Source: Pseudonocardia sp. TRM90224 (GTDB lineage Bacteria; Actinomycetota; Actinomycetes; Mycobacteriales; Pseudonocardiaceae). From it: 64,000 nucleotides of DNA. Positions within the stretch are counted from its first letter, which is position 1. Every line of letters starts with the position of its first letter. The notes under the pieces are model-generated. The model saw only the letters and a program-made list of their open reading frames with translations, ran no database searches and was not told the origin of the DNA. The stretch is from the NCBI RefSeq assembly GCF_021245725.1, contig NZ_JAJGSX010000008.1, positions 124,001 to 188,000 of the forward strand, given 5' to 3'. The translations under genes were made by a program, and so were the position numbers. Of the stretch, positions 25,758-34,281 are shown piece by piece.

Positions 25758-26821
25758 GAAGGGGTCTCCGCTTCCAGCGCTGACCGCAGCGCGGCGAGGA
25801 ACCGCAGCGCGTCCCGGCCCGTGACGAGCCGGTGGTCGTAGGCGAGGCCGAGCGTCGCGACCGTCCGCTGGACGACGGTCCCGTCCTCGGCCAGTGCCAG
25901 TTCCGGCCGCGGCGCGCACAGCGACACCGCGCACGCGTGGCCGGGGAAGACGATCGGGACGGCGACGACGGCGTCCGTGTCGGTGTTGAGCGCCAGCAGG
26001 ATGGTCGAGCCGGCGAGGTCGTCGGTGGTGAACGTGCCCCGCATCGCGGTCATCCGCAGCCGCATCGCCGCCGCGGAGATCTCCGCGAGGGTGCGCGTGC
26101 CCGCGTCCCTGACGACCGGTGTGTACAGCCCCGAGCCGAGGTCGATGGTGATGCCGACGTGCGGGTCGCGCGGCCGGATCTCCTGCCCGTCGAGCTCGGC
26201 GAACATCTCGGGGAACTCCCCGTGCGCCCGGCCGATCGCCTGGATGAGCAGTTCGGGCAGGCCCACCAGGGTCCGCAGCTCCCGCGTCAGGCGTTTCGCG
26301 CGGTCCAGGGCCGGCCCGACCTCGACGGTGACCGCGGTGAAGGCAGCGGGGATCGTCTGCCAGGAACGGGTGACGGTGGCGGCCATGCCGCGCCGGACCG
26401 GCGTCAGCGTCCGGGCCGGCGGTCCGACGTGCAGCAGTGCTTCGACGTCCGCCCGGCGGATCAGGGCGATCCCCAGCGCGCCCACCTGCTCCTCGGTGAT
26501 GCCATGCGCGTCCATCAGCTCCCGCGCGGGCGCGGTGATGGTCGGACCGGCCTCCGCCGGCTCGCGCTCCGCCGCGACCGGCTCGGATCCCGGATCGCCG
26601 ATCCGGCCGATGACCTGGCCCGGCAGGCAGGTGGCGCCGGCGGGCAGGAGCCTGCGCAGCACCCCGCCGTCCTCGCTCACCACGTCCTCGACGGCCTTGG
26701 AGGTCTCGACCATCACCACCGCTTCGCCGGGCGCGACCTCCGCGCCGTCCTCGGCCAGCCAGCCGGCGATGACGTACTCGCTGTCGTTGGTGTTGAGCTT
26801 GGGGATCGTGATGTCAGCCAA
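25754..26821 (-). CDS. 2-oxoacid dehydrogenase E2-like acyltransferase (lipoyl)
   Basis: E2 component of 355 residues. The N-terminal lipoyl domain (1-80) has VETSKAVEDV with the lipoylated Lys42. A peripheral-subunit-binding domain follows (TAPARELMDAHGITEEQVGA, about 115-150), then the catalytic domain, which ends in AYDHRLVTG with catalytic His at about 330. It starts at TTG 26821, because no ATG or GTG fits and GGAG precedes at the right distance; TTG overlaps the last eight bases of the E1 beta gene. Its stop overlaps the NRPS ATG. In this operon it probably transfers an acyl group made by E1 to CoA or to the carrier protein, not to central metabolism. No E3 gene is nearby, so E3 would be supplied from elsewhere. 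Confidence 0.9.
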   Translation of the reverse strand: MADITIPKLNTNDSEYVIAGWLAEDGAEVAPGEAVVMVETSKAVEDVVSEDGGVLRRLLPAGATCLPGQVIGRIGDPGSEPVAAEREPAEAGPTITAPARELMDAHGITEEQVGALGIALIRRADVEALLHVGPPARTLTPVRRGMAATVTRSWQTIPAAFTAVTVEVGPALDRAKRLTRELRTLVGLPELLIQAIGRAHGEFPEMFAELDGQEIRPRDPHVGITIDLGSGLYTPVVRDAGTRTLAEISAAAMRLRMTAMRGTFTTDDLAGSTILLALNTDTDAVVAVPIVFPGHACAVSLCAPRPELALAEDGTVVQRTVATLGLAYDHRLVTGRDALRFLAALRSALEAETPS

Positions 26822-27821
26822 GGAACGTCTCCTCGAGAGCCTGGCGGAGGTCGGTGTCCTGGACGAGGACGGCGTGTTCCAGGTGCGCGGCCGAGGGCAC
26901 GACGCTGTCGGCGGCGTGGACGAGCGTCACCGGGCGGCGCAGCTGACCCCACATCCGCTGGTGGAGCTGGTGGGCGACCTCGGCGCCCCAGGTGCCGCCG
27001 CCGGAGCCGTCCTCGGCGACGACCACCGCGCGGACACCGCCGAGCAGGTCGCGGACGGCGTCGCCGTCGAACGGGTAGAGCCGGCGCGGGACCAGCAGCA
27101 GGCAGGAGATCTCCTGTTCCAGCAGCAGCGACCGCATCGCCGCCAGCGCGCGGTGGACCATCCCGCCCGGGGCGATCAGCGCGACGTCGCAGCCCGTCGG
27201 ATCGCCGACCCCGACCCCGACCCCGACGCGGGTGATTTCACCGACCCGGTCGTAGCGGAACAGCCCGTCGATCGTGCCCCCGGTGAACATCTGCCGGGTG
27301 TAGAGGATCTTGTCCTCGAACAGGACGCACGGCTCCTCCCGTCCGAGCATGGTGGCGAACAGGTCCCGGTGGTCGTCGAACGGCGACATCTCGTACAGCG
27401 CCAGGCCGGGCACCCCGACCAGGTGCTTCTGCAGGCTCTGGCTGTGGGTGGGGCCGTAGCCGCGCCCGCCGCCGGTGGGGCACCGCACGACCATCGGCAT
27501 GGGGACCGGCCGGCCGTACATCGAGACCGACTTGGCCGCGAAGTTGACGATCTGGTCGAACGCGAGGGTCACGAAGTCGGAGAACATGATCTCGACGATC
27601 GCCCGGTCGCCCGCCAGTGCGAGGCCGGCCGCCACGCCGACGATCCCGCTCTCGCTGAGCGGTGTCGTCAGCACCTGGCCGGGGAACCGCGTCGACAACC
27701 CCCTGGTGACCTTGAACGCGCCGCCGTAAGGATCGAGGACGTCCTCGCCCAGCAGGTAGAGGGCGGGATCGTCGCCCAGCGCGTCGTGCAGCGCGGCGTT
27801 GACGCTCTCGGCCACGCGCAT
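26814..27821 (-). CDS. 2-oxoacid dehydrogenase E1 component, beta subunit
   Basis: Transketolase-like beta subunit of 335 residues. MRVAESVNAALHDAL opens it, then LGEDVLDPYGGAFKVTRGL, TPLSESGIVGVAAGLALAGD, FSDFVTLAFDQIVNFAAKS and THSQSLQKHLVGVPGLALY, the normal order of E1 beta motifs including the His of THSQS. I chose ATG 27821, which forms TGATG with the E1 alpha stop and has GGGATGG nine bases upstream; ATG 27833 is an alternative in the same frame. A Gly-Val repeat (VGVGVGVGD) occurs near residue 200. It pairs with E1 alpha to bind TPP and decarboxylate a 2-oxoacid, or transfer a C2 unit from a ketose. Confidence 0.92.
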   Translation of the reverse strand: MRVAESVNAALHDALGDDPALYLLGEDVLDPYGGAFKVTRGLSTRFPGQVLTTPLSESGIVGVAAGLALAGDRAIVEIMFSDFVTLAFDQIVNFAAKSVSMYGRPVPMPMVVRCPTGGGRGYGPTHSQSLQKHLVGVPGLALYEMSPFDDHRDLFATMLGREEPCVLFEDKILYTRQMFTGGTIDGLFRYDRVGEITRVGVGVGVGDPTGCDVALIAPGGMVHRALAAMRSLLLEQEISCLLLVPRRLYPFDGDAVRDLLGGVRAVVVAEDGSGGGTWGAEVAHQLHQRMWGQLRRPVTLVHAADSVVPSAAHLEHAVLVQDTDLRQALEETFLG

Positions 27822-28735
27822 CAGGGCCGCCATCCCGAGAGCGGACGGGACAGGACCTCTTCGGCGATGTCGTCGACGAACCGCCGGGCCCGCTCGTCCA
27901 GGTCGGGACGGGCAGCCGCCAGCGGCGCGTACCAGTCGTGCTCGGCGGCCCGGCGCAGTTCCTCCGCCGGCCGGGTGTCGTCCCCCTTGCTGTGCGGGCC
28001 GAGCCGGTGGACGTCGACCTCCAGCACGTGCGGCCCGGCCCCGGCCCGCACGGCCGCCAGCAAGGGCGCGGCCTCCGCCCGCAGGCCGGCCACGTCGGCG
28101 GTCCCGGTGAGGTGGTGGGCGGCGCCGAACGCGGCGGCGCGCCCGGCGATCGTCCCGGCCAGCTCCATGCTCGTCGGCGTGGACTGGGCGATCCCGTTGT
28201 TCTCGGTCACCACCAGCAGCGGAAGCCGCCACAGGCACGCCATGTTGAGCGCCTCGTAGACCGAGCCCTCGCCCCAGGTGCCGTCGCCGACGAACGCGAC
28301 GGCCACCGCCCCGGGCTCGGACCGCGCGAGGTGCAGCGCGGTGCCCACGGCGACCGGCAGGCTCTGCCCCTGCACGCCGGTCGACAAGTACCGCCCGTTC
28401 AGCAGGTGCTGGCTGCCGCCGACCCCGCCGCAGACCGCGCCCTCGCGGCCCGTGATCTCGGCGAGCAGCCCCGCCGGGTCCCGGCGCAACGCCAGGTAGT
28501 GGCCGTGGCCGCGGTGGTTGCTGAACACGAAGTCGGCCTCGGTCAGCAGCGGGGCCAGCGCCACCGGGACGTGCTCCTGCCCCAGGCAGGTGTGCGTCGT
28601 CCCGTTCAGGAGGCCGCGGTCGAACAGGTCGAGCAGCTTGGACTCGAAGTGCCGGATCACCAGCAGGAGACCGGCGTCGTCGGTGAGCAGGTCCTCGCGG
28701 ACGGCGTGCCCCGACGCGGATACGGACAACGTCAT
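27821..28735 (-). CDS. 2-oxoacid dehydrogenase E1 component, alpha subunit
   Basis: TPP-dependent alpha subunit of 304 residues. The TPP/metal motif is GDGTWGEGSVYEALN ... ENN (GDG to NN). HTCLGQEHVPVALAPLL, SNHRGHGHYLALRRD and GVGGSQHLL are typical of the acetoin/2-oxoacid dehydrogenase E1 alpha family. ATG 28735 has AAGGAG about eight bases upstream and overlaps the stop of the GT4-like gene as ATGA. With E1 beta and E2 it would generate an acyl group on lipoate. Alpha/beta pairs of this kind also make glycolyl-carrier units in some NRPS pathways (naphthyridinomycin, quinocarcin), a parallel I consider relevant here. The true substrate is unknown. Confidence 0.92.
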   Translation of the reverse strand: MTLSVSASGHAVREDLLTDDAGLLLVIRHFESKLLDLFDRGLLNGTTHTCLGQEHVPVALAPLLTEADFVFSNHRGHGHYLALRRDPAGLLAEITGREGAVCGGVGGSQHLLNGRYLSTGVQGQSLPVAVGTALHLARSEPGAVAVAFVGDGTWGEGSVYEALNMACLWRLPLLVVTENNGIAQSTPTSMELAGTIAGRAAAFGAAHHLTGTADVAGLRAEAAPLLAAVRAGAGPHVLEVDVHRLGPHSKGDDTRPAEELRRAAEHDWYAPLAAARPDLDERARRFVDDIAEEVLSRPLSGWRP

Positions 28736-29988
28736 GGCAGGCGCTCCTTCGTGAGCAGGTGGGCGAGTGCGGCCAGCCGGTGCCGGTCGGTGGGCAGCCG
28801 CGACCGGGCCGGCGGACCCTGCGCAGAGACGGGCTGCAGACCGGCCAGGTAGGTCTCGAGCCGGGATCGGTCGAGAGCGGCCACGAACGCCGTCGACGTG
28901 GTCCTGGACCGCTCGGCCAGCTCGGCGTAGTGCGCGGGATCGGTCAGCAGCGACGTCAGCGCCGCCAGCCACGGCCCGAGGTCCTGCTCGGGCAGCAGCG
29001 GCTCGGGACGGCCGCCGACGGCGGAGTACCGGCTGATCCGGCGGACCGGCAGCAGGTAGGGCACCCCGAGCTTCGCCTCGCGCAGCCCTTCGGTGTCGGC
29101 CGCCAACACGGGGATGCCGCGCAGCATCGGTTCCACGGCGGTGTACCCGAACGTCTCGTCCCACAGCGAGGGCACCACCACGACCTTGGTGCGGGCCCAG
29201 ATCGCGTCCACGTCGTCGCTGGCGCCGGCCAGCTCGACGTTGGGGCGCCGGGCGAGTTCGGCCAGCTCGGCCGCGCTCGTCCCCCAGGTCGGTACGGCCA
29301 GGAACGGGGTGTCGGGCAGCGCGTCGGCCAGCGCCAGGAAGATCGGCAGGCCCTTGTACCCGCACGGGTTGATCATCGTGACGTGCCCGCCCCGGTGCCG
29401 GGGATGCGGGCCCGGCCCGTACACGTGCGGCTGGATCACGGTCGCGTCGATCCCGCCCCACGCACGCAGGTACCGCTGCGCGGTCGCGCTCACCGCCACT
29501 ACCCCGGCGCAACGGCCCACCAGCCGCGTCCCGGTCACGCTCGGGTAGAACGCCCGGGGCCCGAACGGGAGCTGCTGGAGGGTGTGCGCCAGGTACACCA
29601 CACGACCAGGGGTCGCCTGCTGCGCGACCCCCAGCATGAGCAGGCCGGGATCGTCGGACGGGACGAGCGTCCAGTCCGGCGCGAACTCCTCGGCGACCCG
29701 GCGGGCGAGCCCGGCCAGCCCTGACGGCGCCAGGGCGAGGTGCACCAGCACCCCGTTGAGCCGCACCACCACCGCCTGCGGCGACACCGACTCGGGCACC
29801 GCTCCCCGGCCGGCCAGATCGTGCAGCAGCTCGTCGACGCTGGTGCGGCCCAGCTCGCCCGTCAGCGGGGCGACGACCCGGCAGTCGTGGCCCCGGGCGG
29901 CCAGGTCCTGCAGCAGGATCCGGTTGGACTTGGTGGCGCCGCCGTGCGTGCGGTGCCAGAACATGTTCTGCGCGAGCAGGATCCTCAT
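28732..29988 (-). CDS. Glycosyltransferase, GT-B fold, GT4-like
   Basis: Protein of 418 residues with the two-domain GT-B layout. The N-terminal domain begins MRILLAQNMFWHRTHGGATK, which includes the Gly-rich loop of GT4 enzymes. The C-terminal domain has NPCGYKGLPIFLALADALPD (sugar-nucleotide loop) and PSLWDETFGYTAVEPMLRG, the E-x7-E type donor-binding motif of retaining GT4 enzymes. No signal or membrane helix. GGAGG lies seven bases before ATG 29988, and ATGA overlaps connect it to both neighbours. It probably adds a sugar to the operon's acyl-amino acid product; donor sugar is unknown. Confidence 0.88.
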   Translation of the reverse strand: MRILLAQNMFWHRTHGGATKSNRILLQDLAARGHDCRVVAPLTGELGRTSVDELLHDLAGRGAVPESVSPQAVVVRLNGVLVHLALAPSGLAGLARRVAEEFAPDWTLVPSDDPGLLMLGVAQQATPGRVVYLAHTLQQLPFGPRAFYPSVTGTRLVGRCAGVVAVSATAQRYLRAWGGIDATVIQPHVYGPGPHPRHRGGHVTMINPCGYKGLPIFLALADALPDTPFLAVPTWGTSAAELAELARRPNVELAGASDDVDAIWARTKVVVVPSLWDETFGYTAVEPMLRGIPVLAADTEGLREAKLGVPYLLPVRRISRYSAVGGRPEPLLPEQDLGPWLAALTSLLTDPAHYAELAERSRTTSTAFVAALDRSRLETYLAGLQPVSAQGPPARSRLPTDRHRLAALAHLLTKERLP

Positions 29989-31229
29989 CGGCGCGCCTCC
30001 AGCAGCCGCAGGAGCGCCGCCCGCCTGGCGGGCCGGCGTAGTGGCTGCCGGTCGGCGAGGGCCGGGCCGCGCACCGCGCGGGCCGCCGGGGCGGCCAGCA
30101 ACTCCTCCACAGCCGTCGCCGCGCCGCCCAGGCCGTCGCCGCCCTCGGGCCGGCTGCCGGCCCGAGCCCCGGTGAGCAGCTCCGCCACCGCGTCCGGATC
30201 CCATGCCTCGACCGGCAGCCACTGCGCCAGCCCGAGAGCGGCCAGCCGGCCTGCGTTGTCCGGGCGGTCCACGCCGTGCGCGAGGACCACCTGGGGGGTG
30301 CCAGCGGTCAGGGCGCGGGCCAGCGTGCCGATGCCGCCGTGGTGCAGCACCACTCCGACCTGCGGCAGCACCGAGTGGAAGGGCAGGGCGGGCACCCAGC
30401 GCATCCGGTCGGGCAGCCGCTCCGGCACCAGGTCGCGATGCCTGACGACGAGCAAGGCAGGCCGATCGGCCCGGCGGCAGGCTGCCACCGCGACCTCGTA
30501 GAACCGCGGGTGCATCATCCGGCCGGTACCGCCGCTCACCAGCACCGGTCGCTCGGCGAGCAGCGCGGCGATCGACGGGTCGAGAGGGCGCGGCTGGTCG
30601 TCGGCGAGCGGGAAGCCGGTAAGCCGGACCCGCGCCGGCGACCGGACGCCGGCCCGGTCGAACCACTCGGGCCACAGCCCCACCTCGAGGTCCGCCACGG
30701 CCTCGTGCGCGGCCCAGTCCCGGCCGAGCCCGGCCGCTTCCGCCACCTCCGCGAGACCGGCCCGGAGCATCGTGGCGTACAGGAGCCGGGCCCCTTCCTC
30801 GGCCATCAGCTGCACCGGCGACACCGCGACCCACGCGGAAGGCGCCCCCAGCCGCGCTGCCGCCATCAGGACCGAGACGGCCGACGAGTGCCGCCCGATC
30901 AGCACCGTGCGCCCCGGAACGTGCCGCTCCACCAGCGCCCGGTACTCCATCAGCGTCTGGGCGAACAAGCCGTTGCGCCGGTAGAACTCCAGCCACCGGC
31001 CGGGCGCCCGGCCGGCCAGCAGGCGCGCGGTGTCGGCGAGCTGCTGCTCGTACTCCTCCTCCGTGTCGATGGCGACGAACTCCAGCCCGGCCCGGCCGAC
31101 CAGCTCCGCGTACGGGGCGTGGGTCAGGACGGTGACCTCGTGGCCCCGGCCGGCCAGCTGCCGGCCCAGCCCGATGAACGGGAGGACGTCGCCGTCCGTC
31201 CCGTGGCTGACCAGCAGCATGGTTGCCAT
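29985..31229 (-). CDS. Glycosyltransferase, GT1-like (UGT/natural product type)
   Basis: Protein of 414 residues with GT1 architecture. MATMLLVSHGTDGDVLPFIG is the canonical N-terminus with the base-activating His region and GDVLP. VLVSGGTGRM begins the C-terminal domain, and VVLHHGGIGTLARALTAGTP QVV matches the HHGGxGT donor-binding loop of natural product glycosyltransferases, followed by VDRPDNAGR in place of DQ. ATG 31229 starts two bases after the carrier protein stop and has GGGGGAG upstream. A soluble cytosolic enzyme that likely glycosylates the product or carrier-bound intermediate, upstream of the GT4-like step. Confidence 0.9.
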   Translation of the reverse strand: MATMLLVSHGTDGDVLPFIGLGRQLAGRGHEVTVLTHAPYAELVGRAGLEFVAIDTEEEYEQQLADTARLLAGRAPGRWLEFYRRNGLFAQTLMEYRALVERHVPGRTVLIGRHSSAVSVLMAAARLGAPSAWVAVSPVQLMAEEGARLLYATMLRAGLAEVAEAAGLGRDWAAHEAVADLEVGLWPEWFDRAGVRSPARVRLTGFPLADDQPRPLDPSIAALLAERPVLVSGGTGRMMHPRFYEVAVAACRRADRPALLVVRHRDLVPERLPDRMRWVPALPFHSVLPQVGVVLHHGGIGTLARALTAGTPQVVLAHGVDRPDNAGRLAALGLAQWLPVEAWDPDAVAELLTGARAGSRPEGGDGLGGAATAVEELLAAPAARAVRGPALADRQPLRRPARRAALLRLLEARR

Positions 31230-31231
31230 GG

Positions 31232-31573
31232 TCAGGCGCTCCCCCGGTCGGTCAGCAGCGCCTGGACCTGTTCGTCGCTCATCCCGTCGAGCTCCTCCAG
31301 CAGCGCGGCCAGCTCCTCGTCGGCGACGGTCGACAACAGCGCCTCGTCGATCGCGCGGGCGGCCAACGCCACCGTCAGGTCCTCGGAGAACAGCATCTCG
31401 ACCGGCAGCTCGACCCCGAAGGTCTCCTGCACCCGTGCGATGAACTGCAGCAAGGTCAGGGACTGGCCGCCGAGCTCGAAGAAGTCCGCGTGCGGCCCGC
31501 CGGGTTCGGTGCCCAGCAGCTCCGCCCACATCCCGATCACCGTGTGCTCGGTGGGAGTCGGCGCGTCTTCCAT
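31232..31573 (-). CDS. Free-standing acyl/peptidyl carrier protein
   Basis: Carrier protein of 113 residues. The phosphopantetheine motif FFELGGQSLTLLQF places the modified Ser at residue 38. After the four-helix domain (about 8-80) comes an acidic tail, LAALLEELDGMSDEQVQALL. Such Leu/acid tails follow carrier domains at NRPS docking interfaces, so it may dock to the C domain of the NRPS-MFS protein, though this is inference. It is the first gene of the operon; GGAGG lies four bases before ATG 31573 and a LacI-type palindrome sits at 31587-31600. It most likely holds the acyl unit made by the E1/E2 proteins. Confidence 0.92.
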   Translation of the reverse strand: MEDAPTPTEHTVIGMWAELLGTEPGGPHADFFELGGQSLTLLQFIARVQETFGVELPVEMLFSEDLTVALAARAIDEALLSTVADEELAALLEELDGMSDEQVQALLTDRGSA

Positions 31574-31586
31574 GACACCTCCGCAG

Positions 31587-31600
31587 TGAGAGCGCTCTCA
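31587..31600. promoter_or_regulatory. LacI-type operator upstream of the biosynthetic operon
   Basis: TGAGAGCGCTCTCA is a perfect 14-bp palindrome 13 bases upstream of the carrier protein ATG, just before its ribosome site. The identical 14-mer occurs at 36576-36589 before the sugar-binding protein gene. It resembles the CebR/CelR operator TGGGAGCGCTCCCA of actinomycetes. The position would block transcription or elongation into the operon. Confidence 0.7.
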
Positions 31601-31776
31601 ACGCGAGCGCGGCGATCCGGGACGGCGATCACCGGATTCGGTGCTCGACACAGCTCGGAATGGTGAAGTCAGTCATCACATTAAGTGACCACTGGCCACC
31701 CGGGCAATCATGTCGATCACATTTGAAGAACATTGCCGAAACCTGGGTCGTGGCATTCCGTAGAACGCGCGACAAA

Positions 31777-31811
31777 TGCTCGTTCCGGCCTATCAGTGGC
31801 CGGAACGAGCA
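31777..31811 (-). terminator. Strong hairpin between the sugar operon and the biosynthetic operon
   Basis: TGCTCGTTCCGGCC (31777-31790) pairs perfectly with GGCCGGAACGAGCA (31798-31811), a 14-bp stem with a 7-base loop (TATCAGT). On the minus strand it follows the beta-glucosidase stop by about 98 bases and is trailed by a short T-run (ATTTGTC). It probably ends the sugar operon transcript. The rest of the 335-base gap (31574-31908) holds the operator and promoter of the biosynthetic operon; no gene is seen. Confidence 0.7.
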
Positions 31812-31908
31812 GGAATCGGTGCAATTCTTCGGTCGACCCTTCGAACCGACAGAATCGTGCCCCGGTCACGACGCAGACCTTGCAGGTGACTCGGCGGCGC
31901 CGGATGGT

Positions 31909-33360
31909 TCACGAGCTCTCGCGCTCCACCTCCCCGGACCGGGCCACACCGGCGTAGAAGCGGGCACTGGCCTTGGGGGTGCGACGCTGGGTCGCGTAGT
32001 CGACGGCGACGATGCCGAAGCGCTTCGAGTACCCGTAGGACCACTCGAAGTTGTCCAGCAGCGACCACACGTAGTAGCCGGTCACCCGCGCCCCGCCGGC
32101 CAGGGCATCGTGCACAGCGGCGAGGTGCCCGCGCAGGTAGGCGATGCGGTCGAGGTCGACGACGTACCCGTCAGGACCCGGCTCGTCCGGGAAGGCGGCA
32201 CCGTTCTCGGTCACCATCAGCTCGATGCCGGGGCGCTCGTCGGCCACGCGCAGGAGCAGCTCGGTGAGCCCGCGCGGGTCGACGGTCCACCCCATGGCGG
32301 TGCGGTCCACGCCGTGCTGGACGGGGAACTCGACGTCGTCGCACGCGACCCACGGCCGTGCGCCGGTCTCGTCGTGGCCGTCGGCGTTCTCCCTCGGGCG
32401 CTCGCGCGTCCAGTGCCGCACGTGGGTGGGCGTGTAGTAGTTGACGCCGATGGCGTCGACCGGCGCGGAGATCACCTCGAGGTCGCCGGGCAGCACGAAC
32501 GACCAGTCGGACACCCCCGCGGTGTCGTCGAGGACGTCGGCCGGGTAGCGGCCGTGCAGGATCGGGTCGAGGAACACCCGGTTCTGCAGCCCGTCGACGC
32601 GGCGCGCGGCGTCGGCGTCGCCGTCGGAATCGGTCTCGGGGCGCACCCAGGCCAGGTTGAGGGTGACGCTCAGGTGCGCGTGCCGGACGATCTCGCGGAT
32701 CGCCGTGACCGCTCGCCCGTGCGCCAGGTTGAGGTGGTGCACGGCAGCGAGCGCGGCGGCGTGGTCGGTCCGGCCGGGGGCGTGCGCTCCGCTGCCGTAG
32801 CCGAGGTAGGCCGAGCAGTACGGCTCGTTGAGCGTGGTGAACCGGGTGACGCGGTCGCCGAGGGCTGCCGCGACGACGGTGGCGTACTCGGCGAACCGGT
32901 CGGCGGTGGCGCGGTGCGCCCAGCCGCCGGCGTCCTCCAGCGCCTGCGGCAGGTCCCAGTGGTAGAGCGTGACGGTGGGCGCGATACCGGCGGCGAGCAG
33001 CTCGTCGACCAGCGCGGAGTAGAACGCCAGGCCGGCCTCGTTGACCGGGCCGAGCTCCTCGGCAGTGACCTGCGGGGTGATCCGCGACCACGCCACCGAG
33101 AAGCGGTACGCCGTCAGGCCGAGGTCGGCCATGATCGCGACATCTTCGCGGAAGCGGTGGTAGTGGTCGACGGCGACGTCGCCGGTGTCGCCACCCAGGA
33201 CCTTTCCGGGGGTGCGGGAGAAGGTGTCCCAGATCGTCGGGGTGCGGCCGTCCTCGGCCGCAGCCCCCTCGATCTGGTAGGCGGCGGTGGCCGCGCCCCA
33301 CACGAACCCCTCCGGGAACCGCAGGGTCTCGGTGAGCTGGGCAGGCTGGATGGCGGTCAT
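31909..33360 (-). CDS. GH1 family beta-glucosidase (BglC-like)
   Basis: Retaining beta-glucosidase of 483 residues. The family start [19 protein letters not shown] is present. The acid/base Glu179 is in TLNEPY and the nucleophile Glu385 in [23 protein letters not shown] and [20 protein letters not shown] complete the GH1 signatures. There is no signal peptide, so it would hydrolyse imported cellobiose or other beta-glucosides in the cytosol. It is the last gene of the ABC sugar uptake operon (24 bases after the permease stop), which matches the cebEFG-bglC arrangement of streptomycetes. A role in removing sugar from the neighbouring operon's product is possible but unsupported. Confidence 0.95.
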   Translation of the reverse strand: MTAIQPAQLTETLRFPEGFVWGAATAAYQIEGAAAEDGRTPTIWDTFSRTPGKVLGGDTGDVAVDHYHRFREDVAIMADLGLTAYRFSVAWSRITPQVTAEELGPVNEAGLAFYSALVDELLAAGIAPTVTLYHWDLPQALEDAGGWAHRATADRFAEYATVVAAALGDRVTRFTTLNEPYCSAYLGYGSGAHAPGRTDHAAALAAVHHLNLAHGRAVTAIREIVRHAHLSVTLNLAWVRPETDSDGDADAARRVDGLQNRVFLDPILHGRYPADVLDDTAGVSDWSFVLPGDLEVISAPVDAIGVNYYTPTHVRHWTRERPRENADGHDETGARPWVACDDVEFPVQHGVDRTAMGWTVDPRGLTELLLRVADERPGIELMVTENGAAFPDEPGPDGYVVDLDRIAYLRGHLAAVHDALAGGARVTGYYVWSLLDNFEWSYGYSKRFGIVAVDYATQRRTPKASARFYAGVARSGEVERESS

Positions 33361-33384
33361 GGTGCCTTTCGACGATGACGAGGG

Positions 33385-34281
33385 TCAGGCCTTGACGGCG
33401 CCGGCGATGATCCCGCCGACGATCTGGCGGCCGAGCAGGAGGAACACGACCACCACGGGCAGGGTTCCGACGAGCGTGCCGGCCATGATCACGCCGGTGT
33501 CGGGCACGTAACCGGTGCCGAGGTTGCCCAGCGCGACCTGCACGGTCGGGTTGGCCGAGTCGAGGGTGATGACGGGCCAGAAGAAGTCGTTCCAGGCCGT
33601 CATGAACGTCAGCATCCCGAGCACGGCCATGCCGGGCCGCGCCACGGGCAGCACGATGCTCCAGTAGGTGCGCAACGTGGTGGCGCCGTCGACCTTCGCG
33701 GCGTCGAGCAGCTCGTCGGGGAGTGCCTGGACGAGGTACTGGCGCATGAAGAAGACCCCGAACGCCGCCACCAGCGACGGCAGGATCACCGAGGCCAGGG
33801 TGCCGGCGAGGCCGAGGCCCACCATCAGGCTGTAGAGCGGCACGACGCCGAGGCTCGGCGGGATCATCATCGTGCCCACCGCCAGGGCGAACAGCTGTGA
33901 CCGGCCGCGGAAGCGCAGCTTCGCGAAGGCGAACCCGGCCAGCGTGCACAGCAGCACCGTGCTGATCGTGATCACGCCGGCGACGATGAACGAGTTGGTC
34001 AGCGCGAGCGGCAGGTCCTGCTGGGCCAGCGCCTTGCCGATGTTGCTCCACAGCAGCGGGCCAGGAGTGATCGGCGGCGGCGACTGCGCCATCTCCGACA
34101 TGGGTCGGCTCGCCGCGACGATCATGTAGTAGAAGGGCAGGACGAAGACCAGCGCCGTCAGGGTCAGCATGCCGTAGGTCCAGCGGCCGGCCGACGTGCC
34201 GGCGCCGCCCCCACCACTGCCGTTGCCACTGCTGCGGCGCGGCCGGACGACCGGTGGCGTGATACCCGCTGCCGCGGTCAT
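33385..34281 (-). CDS. Carbohydrate ABC transporter permease (MalG/CebG type)
   Basis: Inner permease of 298 residues. After a Gly/Ser-rich N-terminal tail (about 30 residues) six helices follow, the first being YGMLTLTALVFVLPFYYMIV. The EAA loop that contacts the ATPase reads LLDAAKVDGATTLRTYWSIV, followed by LPVARPGMAVLGML. ATG 34281 overlaps the stop of the other permease as ATGA. An in-frame ATG ten codons upstream would lie inside the preceding gene and is unlikely. No ATPase gene is in this operon; a shared MsiK-type ATPase encoded elsewhere is expected. Confidence 0.93.
   Translation of the reverse strand: MTAAAGITPPVVRPRRSSGNGSGGGGAGTSAGRWTYGMLTLTALVFVLPFYYMIVAASRPMSEMAQSPPPITPGPLLWSNIGKALAQQDLPLALTNSFIVAGVITISTVLLCTLAGFAFAKLRFRGRSQLFALAVGTMMIPPSLGVVPLYSLMVGLGLAGTLASVILPSLVAAFGVFFMRQYLVQALPDELLDAAKVDGATTLRTYWSIVLPVARPGMAVLGMLTFMTAWNDFFWPVITLDSANPTVQVALGNLGTGYVPDTGVIMAGTLVGTLPVVVVFLLLGRQIVGGIIAGAVKA

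Noticed and set aside
20442..25841. A 1799-codon open frame on the plus strand antisense to the NRPS gene
   Set aside because: It is rich in Arg, Gly, Pro, Gln and His with no domain homology, which is typical of a third-position GC shadow of a real high-GC gene.
31909..33360. Beta-glucosidase as a member of the NRPS pathway (self-resistance by deglycosylation)
   Set aside because: It belongs to the sugar-uptake operon by spacing, lacks a signal peptide, and is cut off from the NRPS operon by a strong hairpin. Shared regulation is the only supported link.
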